Notes: generated by a model not told the origin, from the sequence alone. DNA of 25,528 nt from UBA1535 sp002323775 (GCA_031993545.1 DAMAHZ010000047.1:1-25528); one strand, 5' to 3'; shown: positions 1 to 7,856, counted from the first letter of the stretch. Translations and numbers: made by a program.

Positions 1-117
1 ACTCCAAGACGTTTAACAGACTTAATAGGCTCGCTATGTGACCTCACAAGCGGCTCAGGAGATAAAGGAACACCGGTAGTTCTTGTTCAAGGATATTTTG
101 ATAATTTTATTAGCTAA
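1..117 (+). CDS. C-terminal fragment of an unidentified protein, possibly F420-0:glutamate ligase-like
   Basis: The reading frame is open from the first base and ends in TAA at 115-117, giving 38 residues that include DLTSGSGDKGTPVVLVQGYF. The pattern of a 'GxGDKGTPVVLV.G' strand near the C-terminus reminds me of the coenzyme F420-0:L-glutamate ligase (CofE-like) family found in many Clostridia, but this is recognition from a short tail and could be wrong. The gene enters from outside the window, so its start, length and active site cannot be seen. It is separated from the next plus-strand gene by about 60 bases that hold a strong ribosome-binding site. Confidence 0.5.
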   Translation, partial: TPRRLTDLIGSLCDLTSGSGDKGTPVVLVQGYFDNFIS

Positions 118-160
118 ATATAAGTTTTATTATAGAAAATTTAAAAGAACTGTGTTAAAA

Positions 161-170
161 GAAGGAGAGG
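161..170 (+). promoter_or_regulatory. Shine-Dalgarno site that fixes an AUA start
   Basis: GAAGGAGAGG lies six bases before ATA at 177. An in-frame stop (TAA, 156-158) lies just upstream, and there is no ATG, GTG or TTG in this frame until TTG at 231. This site is therefore the main evidence that translation of the downstream phosphatidyltransferase starts at a non-canonical AUA codon. Confidence 0.75.
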
Positions 171-176
171 TTTAAC

Positions 177-719
177 ATAAAACAGATACCTAACATTATT
201 TCTTTCATACGTATACTGATATCTATTGCCTTGCTGTTTCTATTTTCTTATCCAAATTTATTCATAATAGGATATCTTTTGTGTGGCATTAGTGATATAA
301 TGGATGGGTATTTAGCTCGTCGCTACAAATGGGAAACAAGGTTTGGCGAGCAATTAGACAGTTTTAGTGATGCCGTCTTCTATGGAGTTATTATATATAT
401 GATGATAGCTTATACCGATATGATTGATACGCAATGGGCAATCATCGGTATAGCTATCGTCATGATTTTAAGGATAATAAACTTCATAATTACAAAAGTA
501 AAATTTAAAACATGGGGATCAATACATACTTTGGCCAACAAAGCTACTGGAATTCTTTTGTACCTATATATGCCAGCCGCTATTATCCATAACACGATTT
601 TATTTGTCCCCGGGCTTGCACTATGCTTTATCGCTCTTGTTTCCTCAACAGAAGAAACGATTATTCTCTTGACATCTAAGCAATATAACGCTAATCAAAA
701 AAGTATTTTTAGAATTTGA
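177..719 (+). CDS. CDP-alcohol phosphatidyltransferase family protein (PgsA-like), AUA start
   Basis: This is an integral membrane enzyme that transfers a phosphatidyl group from CDP-diacylglycerol (or a related CDP-alcohol) to an alcohol acceptor in phospholipid synthesis. The family signature DxxDGxxARx8GxxxDxxxD is complete: DIMDGYLARRY, then G, then D and D four residues apart, at about residues 36-58. Hydrophobic helices precede and follow it. The first standard start codon (TTG 231) would remove 18 residues, KQIPNIISFIRILISIAL, which look exactly like the usual family N-terminus (NIPNxLSxxRI). A strong Shine-Dalgarno site sits six bases before ATA 177, so I place the start there (180 residues). 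The acceptor alcohol cannot be told from sequence. Its stop codon is part of the next gene's ribosome-binding region, so the two are co-translated. Confidence 0.88.
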   Translation: MKQIPNIISFIRILISIALLFLFSYPNLFIIGYLLCGISDIMDGYLARRYKWETRFGEQLDSFSDAVFYGVIIYMMIAYTDMIDTQWAIIGIAIVMILRIINFIITKVKFKTWGSIHTLANKATGILLYLYMPAAIIHNTILFVPGLALCFIALVSSTEETIILLTSKQYNANQKSIFRI

Positions 720-729
720 GGTGCTTAAA

Positions 730-1287
730 ATGAAGGATTTTAATAGAACGAATTTGTCTTTTTCACTTTGTGGACTTAATTGCAAGTTATGCTCTATGCA
801 CTTGGACGGACATTGCCCCGGCTGTGGAGGCGGTGCTGGCAATCAATCTTGCTCAATCGCAAAATGCAGCCTGCAACATGATAAAGTTGAATACTGCTTT
901 CTTTGTCCTAAGTATCCTTGCCAAAAGTATGATGGTATAGATGAGTATGATTCATTTATCACACATCAGCGACAGTTAAAAGATGCTATAAAGGCACAGG
1001 AAATGGGAATAGAAGCCTACTGCGAAGAACAGAACAAAAAGGTCAAAATTCTGCGAACACTGCTGTCCGATTATAATGACGGGCGTAGAAAAACATTTTA
1101 TTGTGTTGCAATAAATCTTTTACCATTGCAGGATATAGAAAACGTGATGAAGCTGATTGCTGAAAACACCTCATTTAATAATCTTGCAATAAAAGAAAAG
1201 GCAGAAAATATAGTCTCACTTTTTCAAGATATTGCAGTTCAACAGGGGCTTATACTTAAACTTCGTAAAAAATCGGTTAAAAAATAA
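730..1287 (+). CDS. DUF3795 family cysteine-rich protein
   Basis: This 185-residue protein has an N-terminal third packed with cysteines: CGLNCKLCS, then CPGCGGG, CSIAKCS and CFLCPKYPC. This is the hallmark of DUF3795, a family presumed to bind metal (zinc or an iron-sulfur cluster) whose function is unknown. The C-terminal half is helical and lacks cysteine clusters apart from single residues. A GTG at 721 is in frame, but GAGGTG at 718-723 is better read as the ribosome-binding site for ATG 730, six bases away. That site overlaps the stop of the phosphatidyltransferase gene, so the pair forms an operon. It is the last plus-strand gene and converges on the minus-strand block about 30 bases later; I see no clear terminator hairpin between them. 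Confidence 0.85.
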   Translation: MKDFNRTNLSFSLCGLNCKLCSMHLDGHCPGCGGGAGNQSCSIAKCSLQHDKVEYCFLCPKYPCQKYDGIDEYDSFITHQRQLKDAIKAQEMGIEAYCEEQNKKVKILRTLLSDYNDGRRKTFYCVAINLLPLQDIENVMKLIAENTSFNNLAIKEKAENIVSLFQDIAVQQGLILKLRKKSVKK

Positions 1288-1318
1288 ACCTCACAAAAAG
1301 CTCTCAATTGTAAGTGTT

Positions 1319-1750
1319 TTAAATATCTCTCCATGTAAGTAAATTTCCAAGAGGTATTTCAAAGCCCAAGCTTTTATACATATTAACATCTATATCAGCG
1401 CATCCTACCCATAGTGACTTTATTCCCTGCAATTTACATTGAGAAAAAACAAAGCTTGTCAGCTGTCTTGCCAATCCGATTTTTCTAAAATTAGGGGATA
1501 CATAAAAATCCTCAAAAACTCCACCCTTGGCAAAGTTAAAGGTTGAGTAAATTTCACATACAGAGCACATTGCAGCTAAATCATCATTTTGTTTAGCAAC
1601 ATAAAGGCTGATTAAATTATCTTCTATAGCAAGTCTTAATTCATTAAAGTCTTCGTCAGTCGGAGTATTCTCATCTATAGAGTTTTTATAATCTCTTACC
1701 AATACTTTTAATTTTTCAAAATCCTCTAAGTTTAATTTTTCAAAAATCAT
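1319..1750 (-). CDS. GNAT family N-acetyltransferase
   Basis: This is a 143-residue single-domain acetyltransferase of the Gcn5-related fold, which transfers acetyl from acetyl-CoA to an amine. Motif A, the acetyl-CoA pyrophosphate loop, is FYVSPNFRKIGLARQL, with the usual Q/R-x-x-G-x-A/G replaced by RKIGLA. The C-terminal MYKSLGFEI is the conserved 'Y..GF' segment. The start overlaps the stop of the upstream oxidoreductase gene by four bases (ATGA), so translation is coupled. It is the last gene of the long minus-strand block. The substrate is unknown. Confidence 0.85.
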   Translation of the reverse strand: MIFEKLNLEDFEKLKVLVRDYKNSIDENTPTDEDFNELRLAIEDNLISLYVAKQNDDLAAMCSVCEIYSTFNFAKGGVFEDFYVSPNFRKIGLARQLTSFVFSQCKLQGIKSLWVGCADIDVNMYKSLGFEIPLGNLLTWRDI

Positions 1751-2688
1751 AATATTCCTCTAAACGACTGCATTATCATTTCTTTCAATTTTACTGTATT
1801 GACGGCAGCTTCAATATCGATTAGCTCACTTTTGACATTGTTATGAATACAATTCTGTATATGTCTGATAACTTCTTCATATTCATCTTTTGAATCAAGT
1901 TGTATTATTTCACGAGCCTTGCCATTTCCTGTAACGGACAATTCTTCTTTTGTATAGCTACCATATACTGCATCGTAACGTAAAACACCATCTGTAAAAA
2001 ACAGTTCAAAACCTATTTCAAACGGACAGCACTCCGGCAAGCTTGAATTACTCTCCAACACAGCATACATATCATTATAGCTAAGTGCTGATGTTACAAT
2101 TGATTTGCCCTTATAATCTATCCCAGAGGCAGTCACAGAACTTGGCATTCCTGCAAATCCTATCACAAAATCCATATTATGATTATGAAATGTTTCCACA
2201 TTTTTTTGAATACCTAAATCTCCCCATCTCGGAGATGTTCTATTATATGAACGTACGCTGAGCAACTTACCAAGCTCCATCTTTTTTACCATATCTGCCG
2301 CAAACTGATGTGGAGGTGAAAATTTCAAAAACATATCCACAAATACATTTTTTCCATATTGCACTGCTGCCTGCTGTACTGCTACAGCTTCATCTACATT
2401 ATATGAAATAGGAGTTTCACAAAATATATGCTTTCCATTCTTTAGTCCTTCAATAGCCCATTTTGAATGCAATTCTGTAGGTAAGCAGATATCAATTAAA
2501 TCGATATCGGGATTCATTATAATCTCGTTTATATCAGTGCTTACAGGTATATTGTATTTATTTGCGATTTTATTAAGTTTTTCTTGATTTCTACCAAAAA
2601 TAGATACTACCTCAAATCCTTCAATCTTTTTGTACAATTCCACATGGGTTTCACCAAACCCAGTTCCGAGTATACCAACTTTAATCAT
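1747..2688 (-). CDS. Gfo/Idh/MocA family NAD(P)-dependent oxidoreductase with altered EKP motif
   Basis: This 313-residue protein has an N-terminal Rossmann domain (GILGTGFGETH, residues 5-15; IDICLPTELH around 65-74) followed by the alpha/beta substrate domain typical of inositol, glucose-fructose and related sugar oxidoreductases. The usual length is 320-380. The family's catalytic EKP motif reads ETP (residues 91-93, FCETPISY), so the lysine that normally contacts substrate and nicotinamide is threonine. This could mean a changed chemistry or a non-enzymatic role. The ribosome-binding site overlaps the short gap after the AraC regulator gene, so the regulator, this gene and the downstream GNAT probably form one transcript. 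Confidence 0.88.
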   Translation of the reverse strand: MIKVGILGTGFGETHVELYKKIEGFEVVSIFGRNQEKLNKIANKYNIPVSTDINEIIMNPDIDLIDICLPTELHSKWAIEGLKNGKHIFCETPISYNVDEAVAVQQAAVQYGKNVFVDMFLKFSPPHQFAADMVKKMELGKLLSVRSYNRTSPRWGDLGIQKNVETFHNHNMDFVIGFAGMPSSVTASGIDYKGKSIVTSALSYNDMYAVLESNSSLPECCPFEIGFELFFTDGVLRYDAVYGSYTKEELSVTGNGKAREIIQLDSKDEYEEVIRHIQNCIHNNVKSELIDIEAAVNTVKLKEMIMQSFRGIL

Positions 2689-2701
2689 AGCGAGCCTCTC
2701 C

Positions 2702-3562
2702 TTACTTTTTCTCTACAGGTATCCATATTTCACAAAAACAATCTAAGTTATTGTTATCGGGATATAATTCAAAATCAACATCATCTATCATATTGTATTC
2801 AGAGCTTGGCAGAAATTCTTTAAAAATTCTATCCCATGTTTCTCCGATACATCCTCCGTCTTCTCCGATACATTTGAATACTGCCCAAAGAGTGGGAGTT
2901 ACTTCCAAAACACGGAATCCCTCCGGAACATTACCGCCCTCATATATCATACCAATACCATAGTCAAAATGTGTACTTTGCTTTGAAATCGGAGCACATA
3001 CACCATAAATATCGTGTGTCTTTGCGTGCTTCTTTAGTACCTCAAAAACTCCGTTTGCACCGCACTGTTTCCAAAAATCTGGTATCTCGGTATTTCCTTC
3101 CTCTGATATAGATTCGTTCCTAAATGCTTGTATCTTTACCACGAGTTTAAATTTTTCTCTTTCTACGATTTTATAATCCATAATCGTTCCGCCTTCCAAT
3201 TGTATTTTTATTATGAGACGATTAAAAGATTTTAATTGCATTCCAGCACGTTTCGCAATATTTGGTGTAACACCATGAAACCTTGCAAATGCTTTTGTAA
3301 AACTTTCCGGAGATTCATAACCATATTTATATGCTATATCAATTATTTTAACACTTGACATTATAAGCTCTTGTCCTGCCATTGAAAGCCTTCTGTTTCT
3401 TATATATTCATTGGCAGTAATACCTGTAAGCATACTGAATATTCTATGAAAATGATAGTTAGACATATACACCTGCCTTGCTACATCCTCATAGCTAATA
3501 TCCTCAAGAATATTTTCCTCCATATAATTTATTGCTGCCTGCATACTTTGAATGTAATTCAT
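2702..3562 (-). CDS. AraC-family regulator with GyrI-like effector-binding domain
   Basis: This 286-residue protein has, at its N-terminus (about residues 8-106), two helix-turn-helix units of the AraC/XylS type, including ISYEDVARQVYMSNYHFHRI and the second-helix region YKYGYESPESFTKAF. Residues 125-284 are a GyrI-like (AraC effector-binding, Cass2/SbmC-type) domain that in relatives binds hydrophobic or cationic drugs and metabolites. This domain order is that of Rob and related drug-sensing activators. A good site, AAGAGGTGG, precedes ATG 3562. It is encoded 13 bases upstream of the oxidoreductase gene and is the only full transcription factor in the window, so it may control its neighbours. 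Confidence 0.9.
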   Translation of the reverse strand: MNYIQSMQAAINYMEENILEDISYEDVARQVYMSNYHFHRIFSMLTGITANEYIRNRRLSMAGQELIMSSVKIIDIAYKYGYESPESFTKAFARFHGVTPNIAKRAGMQLKSFNRLIIKIQLEGGTIMDYKIVEREKFKLVVKIQAFRNESISEEGNTEIPDFWKQCGANGVFEVLKKHAKTHDIYGVCAPISKQSTHFDYGIGMIYEGGNVPEGFRVLEVTPTLWAVFKCIGEDGGCIGETWDRIFKEFLPSSEYNMIDDVDFELYPDNNNLDCFCEIWIPVEKK

Positions 3563-3598
3563 ATCTTAACCACCTCTTAAATACTATTGTAAAGCTTT

Positions 3599-3658
3599 TT
3601 ATAAATTATTTCCTAGCCAATCTTGCTTGATTATGTCTTGGTAAATATCTTTTATCAT
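3599..3658 (-). other. Short open frame between methyltransferase and AraC genes
   Basis: An ATG-initiated frame of 19 residues (MIKDIYQDIIKQDWLGNNL) begins two bases after the methyltransferase stop and ends in TAA 36 bases before the AraC gene. There is no convincing Shine-Dalgarno site. It may be a chance frame, a coupling leader or the remnant of a longer gene. It occupies most of an otherwise empty 97-base gap. Confidence 0.25.
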
Positions 3659-3659
3659 A

Positions 3660-4469
3660 TTATTTTATAATCTTTTTTCTATATCTGTAGATATCGCCAC
3701 CGAGTACACTTTTATAGTGGAATGCTTCGAAGCCTCTGTTAATCAAGTCCTCAGATGGTTTATCACGCCTTTTGTTATCTTCGCCCATGCAGTCTAATAT
3801 AAGACCACCATTTTTCACAACTCGTTCAAGTTCTTTCACTTCACTTTCAAAATTATCTCCTAAAACATGTGCGCAGGTTACAATATCAAAGGTACTGTCC
3901 TCGAAAGGTATTTGTTCAACCGTTCCGTCAAGTACTACCATATTTGTAATTCCTTCACGTTTAATTCTGTCCCTCAAATATTCTCTAAGCATATCACAAG
4001 GCTCACTTGCATAAACACGTTTAGCAAACTTCGCTGCTGTGAATGAGAGACGACCTGTGCCACTGCCTACATCAAGAACAACTTTATTTGAAAAATCAGC
4101 TAATTCGAGCAACTTATCCTCTGTCCAATTTACTATATAATCACAATTATTATTCATTGTTTCAGGGTCAGTATAAACAATATCCGTTTCTCTTACTTTT
4201 ATAATAAATTCCTCTGCATTTCGAAGCATTTCTTCCGATATATAATCCGGTGCAGTCTGTAGCAATTTATCCACTATTGCTTTAATCTCAGGAGCCTTTT
4301 GACAGCAATACCATGCAACATATGGCCGTTTTGCCAAGGCAATGGACATATTAGTGCGAAATTTCTCACAATTCTCTGTTTCAGAAATAATCATACGAAT
4401 AATCCATCTATCCATTAATAAAAAACTGTCTATTGTATACTTTGTTTCATCAATCCAATTATAAGACAT
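3660..4469 (-). CDS. Class I SAM-dependent methyltransferase
   Basis: This is a 269-residue protein. Residues 1-125 are a helical N-terminal extension (with YVAWYCCQKAPE). Residues 128-240 form the Rossmann-like methyltransferase core: motif I VLDVGSGTGRL (131-141), the acidic end of strand 2 YASEP, and motif post-II LDGTVEQIPF with FDIVTCAHVL. It resembles the ubiE/Methyltransf_11 type that methylates small molecules rather than DNA. A weak Shine-Dalgarno site (AAGGATT) lies before ATG 4469. The substrate is unknown; the surrounding GNATs suggest small-molecule modification. Confidence 0.85.
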   Translation of the reverse strand: MSYNWIDETKYTIDSFLLMDRWIIRMIISETENCEKFRTNMSIALAKRPYVAWYCCQKAPEIKAIVDKLLQTAPDYISEEMLRNAEEFIIKVRETDIVYTDPETMNNNCDYIVNWTEDKLLELADFSNKVVLDVGSGTGRLSFTAAKFAKRVYASEPCDMLREYLRDRIKREGITNMVVLDGTVEQIPFEDSTFDIVTCAHVLGDNFESEVKELERVVKNGGLILDCMGEDNKRRDKPSEDLINRGFEAFHYKSVLGGDIYRYRKKIIK

Positions 4470-4501
4470 AATTATTAATCCTTTCTGTCTACTTTCTAAA
4501 A

Positions 4502-5044
4502 TTATTTATATTTTAATAGTGATTTTTCAATATTATTCTTATATATATCTATATCTGCAATAAATACATCTACTAATAGTTTACCACTCATCTGCTCATC
4601 CTGTCTAATAACATTTGCTCCGAATTTTCTGTAGAAATTATTTGATGGACAATAATGATGATTGTATATAACTATTTTTTCCTTACCCATACTTTTGAAA
4701 AAATCTAATATGTGCAATATTAGCCTTATAGATATTCCTCTGCCTCTTTGCTCCGAATAAACCCACAAGCCGTTTAGCTCTATGCCTTTTTCAGGTATAT
4801 CTTCTGTTTCTGCAAAGCTTGCAAAAGCAACTCCAAGCATTTTATTGTCTTCAAATGCTCCTATTAAAAGTCGAACGTCTTCATTTTCCTCTGCTGAATT
4901 CATCCAGTCAACCCAAAATTCAAGCTCCCTTGAGTAATTTAAAGTGTTTTCAGCTTTTCCAGCCAGCTCCTCAGTCCAACAATTCACCTTTAATTGTATA
5001 GCCTCTTTCATATCATCAGCTGTTAAATTTCTAATTGTAATCAT
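4502..5044 (-). CDS. GNAT family N-acetyltransferase
   Basis: This 180-residue acetyltransferase begins with the typical MITIRNLTADD strand. Motif A is LWVYSEQRGRGISIRLI, with the Q/R-G-R-G-I acetyl-CoA loop, and motif B is NNFYRKFGANVI. The length suits a full single GNAT domain with a short lysine-rich tail. Its gene follows the nucleotidyltransferase gene by about 75 bases. The acceptor cannot be predicted. Confidence 0.86.
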   Translation of the reverse strand: MITIRNLTADDMKEAIQLKVNCWTEELAGKAENTLNYSRELEFWVDWMNSAEENEDVRLLIGAFEDNKMLGVAFASFAETEDIPEKGIELNGLWVYSEQRGRGISIRLILHILDFFKSMGKEKIVIYNHHYCPSNNFYRKFGANVIRQDEQMSGKLLVDVFIADIDIYKNNIEKSLLKYK

Positions 5045-5118
5045 TTTAATATTTTCCTATCTCTTTCAATATTTAAAGTTATATGTTTATCCTTACACCC
5101 CTATCAAGTAAGTAAATA

Positions 5119-5901
5119 TCAATTTTTAATTTCTATCTTCTTTATAAAATCATCTGCATAATTCTTCGCTTCATAAAATAGTTTATTTGCATATTGCAAA
5201 TTATTTTTAATATCCTCTAAGGTGTTGACTTTATACAGCAATTCTATCTTATCTACTATTTCTCTAGGTAAGTGGTCTGATATATGTACCAAACCGTATT
5301 CTATATGTCTTGGAGTGTAAGCTATTCTAAGCAAATTTACTATTGGCTGACACGCATATTTTTGATAGTAAGCAAATGCTTCAAGATACTTAGCTCTATA
5401 AATGTATTTAAGTATTCTTGATTGTTGGCTAAATCTATCAATTGATTCATTATATATTTTCTTGATCGCTTCCAAGTCATTCTCTGGTTTTTTGATTATA
5501 TTTATTACATTAGCCTTATCAAATAAGATAAACGGGTATTCGGCTATGTCATTCTCTACGAAAGTACAGCCCTCGTTGCCTCTGCTGTGACTTTGAACAC
5601 ATATATCCAGCATTAAATATTCTGATGTACCCTTGATGTGTAAATTCTTTTGAAATATCTTTGGATGGGGATGCTCATATTTCTGAACAAAATCTAATTT
5701 ATCTATAGTTTGCAGAATTTCTATACATTTATCTAAAATTTCATTTTCGTATCCGTCCTCAACATCAAACCAAAAATCCAAATCTGAATATTCATCTGCT
5801 CTGCCAAGGCCGTCAGAGCCTTCAAGCCACATAGCATATACATATTTATTATCTATAAAGCTGTTTTTTAATAAATTTATTATTCTTTTTCTTATATTCA
5901 C
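5119..5901 (-). CDS. Nucleotidyltransferase, aminoglycoside/lincosamide adenylyltransferase-like
   Basis: This 260-residue protein has an N-terminal Pol-beta-type nucleotidyltransferase fold: G28-S29 followed by D40 and D42 (EGSDGLGRADEYSDLDFWF) matches the GSx10DxD metal-binding motif. A helical C-terminal domain (YIYRAKYLEAFAYYQKY and following) resembles that of ANT(6)/AadE and Lnu-type enzymes, which adenylylate streptomycin or lincosamides. I infer transfer of AMP to a small hydroxylated substrate; an antibiotic target is possible but not shown. The start is GTG 5901 with AAAGGAG seven bases upstream. A short leader-like frame with its own ribosome-binding site lies just upstream (5956-5988). 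Confidence 0.8.
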   Translation of the reverse strand: MNIRKRIINLLKNSFIDNKYVYAMWLEGSDGLGRADEYSDLDFWFDVEDGYENEILDKCIEILQTIDKLDFVQKYEHPHPKIFQKNLHIKGTSEYLMLDICVQSHSRGNEGCTFVENDIAEYPFILFDKANVINIIKKPENDLEAIKKIYNESIDRFSQQSRILKYIYRAKYLEAFAYYQKYACQPIVNLLRIAYTPRHIEYGLVHISDHLPREIVDKIELLYKVNTLEDIKNNLQYANKLFYEAKNYADDFIKKIEIKN

Positions 5902-5955
5902 AATAAACTCCTTTAATTTTCTAGTTAATTCTATTTAATCTATGTATGGAATAAA

Positions 5956-5988
5956 TTAAATTTTATATATGTTTAAGTCTGCTTGCAT
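5956..5988 (-). promoter_or_regulatory. Possible leader peptide upstream of the nucleotidyltransferase
   Basis: AGGAGA precedes ATG 5988 by six bases, and the frame encodes MQADLNIYKI then TAA. The TTTAATTT at its stop can pair with AAATTAAA adjoining the Shine-Dalgarno site of the nucleotidyltransferase gene. The pairing is eight bases of A-U only, so it is weak. This could be a regulatory uORF or the remains of an eroded gene start. Confidence 0.35.
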
Positions 5989-6004
5989 TACTTTCTCCTG
6001 TTTT

Positions 6005-6535
6005 TCAATTATTTTTGTATTCAGATTCCAATATTGAGAAGAAGTGTTGGTCTGTCCATTTGCCGTTCCAATCCAATTCTTCTTTAAATGTTCCCTCTAG
6101 TCTCATACCGCACTTTGACATCATTTTTGCAGAAGCTATGTTCTCAATGTTACACATTCCAACTATTTTATGTGCTTTCAGTTCTTTAAACACAAATCCT
6201 AAAAGTAGTTTTAAACTCTCAATCCCATATCCCTTATTTTGATATTGCTGTAAGATACTGTATCCTACCTCCCATGATTTCCTCCAGTCAGTGTATTTCC
6301 ACGCACTAACAAAGCCAATTGGAATTTGCATACTGTCATCTTTTATTGTAACAATAAAATCATAGCATCTATCTTCATTTATACGAGTCTTAAATTTTTC
6401 TCTTAGTTTTCCATCATTTTCTGCAACAGCTTCTTCATATATCCACAAAGTCTTATCAGACTCAACTCCGCATAGAAATTCAATATCTCTTTCTACTGCT
6501 TTAGTTAGAATTACTCTTTTTCCTTCTATTTTCAT
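6005..6535 (-). CDS. GNAT family N-acetyltransferase, RimJ/RimL type
   Basis: This 176-residue protein of the Acetyltransf_3 (RimL-like) branch begins MKIEGKRVILTKAVERDIE, the usual first strand of this branch. VGYSILQQYQNKGYGIESL is motif A (Q-N-K-G-Y-G). NIENIASAKMMSKCGMRLEG is the conserved N...S...GF-like segment. RimJ/RimL relatives acetylate protein N-termini, and others inactivate small toxins. TGAGGA lies before ATG 6535. The preceding gene in transcription order is the 45-residue small protein. Confidence 0.88.
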   Translation of the reverse strand: MKIEGKRVILTKAVERDIEFLCGVESDKTLWIYEEAVAENDGKLREKFKTRINEDRCYDFIVTIKDDSMQIPIGFVSAWKYTDWRKSWEVGYSILQQYQNKGYGIESLKLLLGFVFKELKAHKIVGMCNIENIASAKMMSKCGMRLEGTFKEELDWNGKWTDQHFFSILESEYKNN

Positions 6536-6637
6536 TTTGTCCTCACATTATGCCATAGTCTTGGTCTCAAAGTAAAAAATCAAAGATATTAAATATGACA
6601 TACTTAAACTACGACAATTCTTTTTTTTTAAAATTTA

Positions 6638-6775
6638 TCAAACTCTTGCAACTATAACAGCACATGAACTTGGAAAATGAATTTCATCGCAAAATCCGTC
6701 AGATTTATCATCATAATCTGTAGCTTCAACTGCTCTAGCTCCAATCTTATCTACAATCCAAAAGTCTATTTTCAT
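6638..6775 (-). CDS. Small protein of unknown function, 45 residues
   Basis: ATG 6775 is preceded by GGAGGA at ideal spacing, 15 bases after the ASCH gene stop, and the frame runs 45 codons to TGA. The product starts MKIDFWIVDKIGARAVEATD and ends in a hydrophobic strand, CAVIVARV. It is acidic in the middle (DYDDKSDGFCDE) and has two cysteines. I do not recognise the family. The strong ribosome-binding site and tight spacing argue for a real gene co-translated with ASCH. It could instead be the intact front of a truncated protein, though no continuation is visible in the other frames. Confidence 0.65.
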   Translation of the reverse strand: MKIDFWIVDKIGARAVEATDYDDKSDGFCDEIHFPSSCAVIVARV

Positions 6776-6790
6776 TATAATTCCTCCAAT

Positions 6791-7270
6791 TTAAAATACT
6801 TGATATACTACTTCGAAATCCTCAAAAATTACTGGCATATCAGCAGTAAATTCATATCCTAACTGTTTTGCTTCTTCTGTAAAAAAATTTGTATGACCCT
6901 TAATCCAAGACTCCAATGTATCATCCTCTCCCTCACGCTTACAAATATCATATGTCATCTCTGAAAACGGAATAATTGTAATTTGAGTAGTTTCAATAAC
7001 GCATCTTGGTGTTCCATCCCAATCGGTAACAATACTTAAATCACCTACCTGCGGTATACGCTCGCCCTCTATTTCATATCCACGCAAACTACTCGCTGTA
7101 GCTCTTTTTTGCCCGATTAATACTAAACGCAGCAACTCATTTGCCCATTTTTCTGTTAATTCAAAATGAAAGGCATCTAAATACCTTGTGTCTTTATCCC
7201 TGTTTGTTTCATCCAAAAATCTTTTCCAAAATTCATCTATTTTTTCTTGTGAATATTTTATATTTTCCAT
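6791..7270 (-). CDS. ASCH domain protein
   Basis: This 159-residue protein belongs to the ASCH family, a PUA-like fold. The signature G-x-K-x-x-T is present in LIGQKRATASSL. VGDLSIVTDWDGTPRCVIET forms the conserved barrel strands, and FTEEAKQLGY with VIFEDFEVV close the domain. Family members bind RNA or modified nucleosides, and one E. coli member, YqfB, hydrolyses N4-acetylcytidine; the substrate here is unknown. A longer in-frame start at 7351 would run into the upstream GNAT gene. AAGGAG followed by a good spacer before ATG 7270 decides the shorter start, with the site overlapping the upstream stop. Confidence 0.85.
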   Translation of the reverse strand: MENIKYSQEKIDEFWKRFLDETNRDKDTRYLDAFHFELTEKWANELLRLVLIGQKRATASSLRGYEIEGERIPQVGDLSIVTDWDGTPRCVIETTQITIIPFSEMTYDICKREGEDDTLESWIKGHTNFFTEEAKQLGYEFTADMPVIFEDFEVVYQVF

Positions 7271-7283
7271 TGATAATATCTCC

Positions 7284-7856
7284 TTATAATTTATTTTGTA
7301 AATATTCCTCTTTTGTAAGCGAATAGAAAAATTCACCATTATAAAAATCAAATTCTTCTGGAAGTCCCTTCATTGTATATCTAAATTTTAAACCAATATT
7401 TTCAAGAACCTTCTTAGAAGCAATATTGTCTGGCTTACAAAGTGCTGTGATTTCCTTTAATCCCATGACATTAAAGCCATAGTCAAGCAATGCCTCTGAT
7501 GCTTCTTTAGCGTAACCTTTTCTCCAATAATCTTTTCCTATTAAGTAAAAAATCTCTTTTTGATTATGGTTGAATTCAGCTCCTCCTATGCCACACCATC
7601 CTATGTGAGCTCCGCTTTCCTTTAAAGTTATATTAAAAGAATATTTAAAATCTTTATCAAAGCTTACTTCATAACAATCAATTAACCATCTAAATAATTC
7701 TTTATATTCTTCAAGCGACATAACATCCATATTCAAATATCTAAATAGCTCTTTATCTTGCATTAACTTAAAGCACTCATCTAAATCGCCTTTCTCGTAT
7801 GGCTTAATTAATAGTCTCTCGGTTTCAATTCTCATTTCTTTTACTGTATTCATCAT
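7284..7856 (-). CDS. GNAT family N-acetyltransferase, RimJ/RimL type
   Basis: This 190-residue protein contains IETERLLIKPYEKGD, the classic Acetyltransf_3 opening. FYLIGKDYWRKGYAKEASEA is motif A (W-R-K-G-Y-A). CKPDNIASKKVLENIGLKF is motif B with the usual N..S..v.e..G pattern. Two ATGs in tandem (7856, 7853) are possible starts. The stop is 14 bases before the ASCH start and contributes to its ribosome-binding region. The substrate is unknown. Confidence 0.88.
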   Translation of the reverse strand: MMNTVKEMRIETERLLIKPYEKGDLDECFKLMQDKELFRYLNMDVMSLEEYKELFRWLIDCYEVSFDKDFKYSFNITLKESGAHIGWCGIGGAEFNHNQKEIFYLIGKDYWRKGYAKEASEALLDYGFNVMGLKEITALCKPDNIASKKVLENIGLKFRYTMKGLPEEFDFYNGEFFYSLTKEEYLQNKL

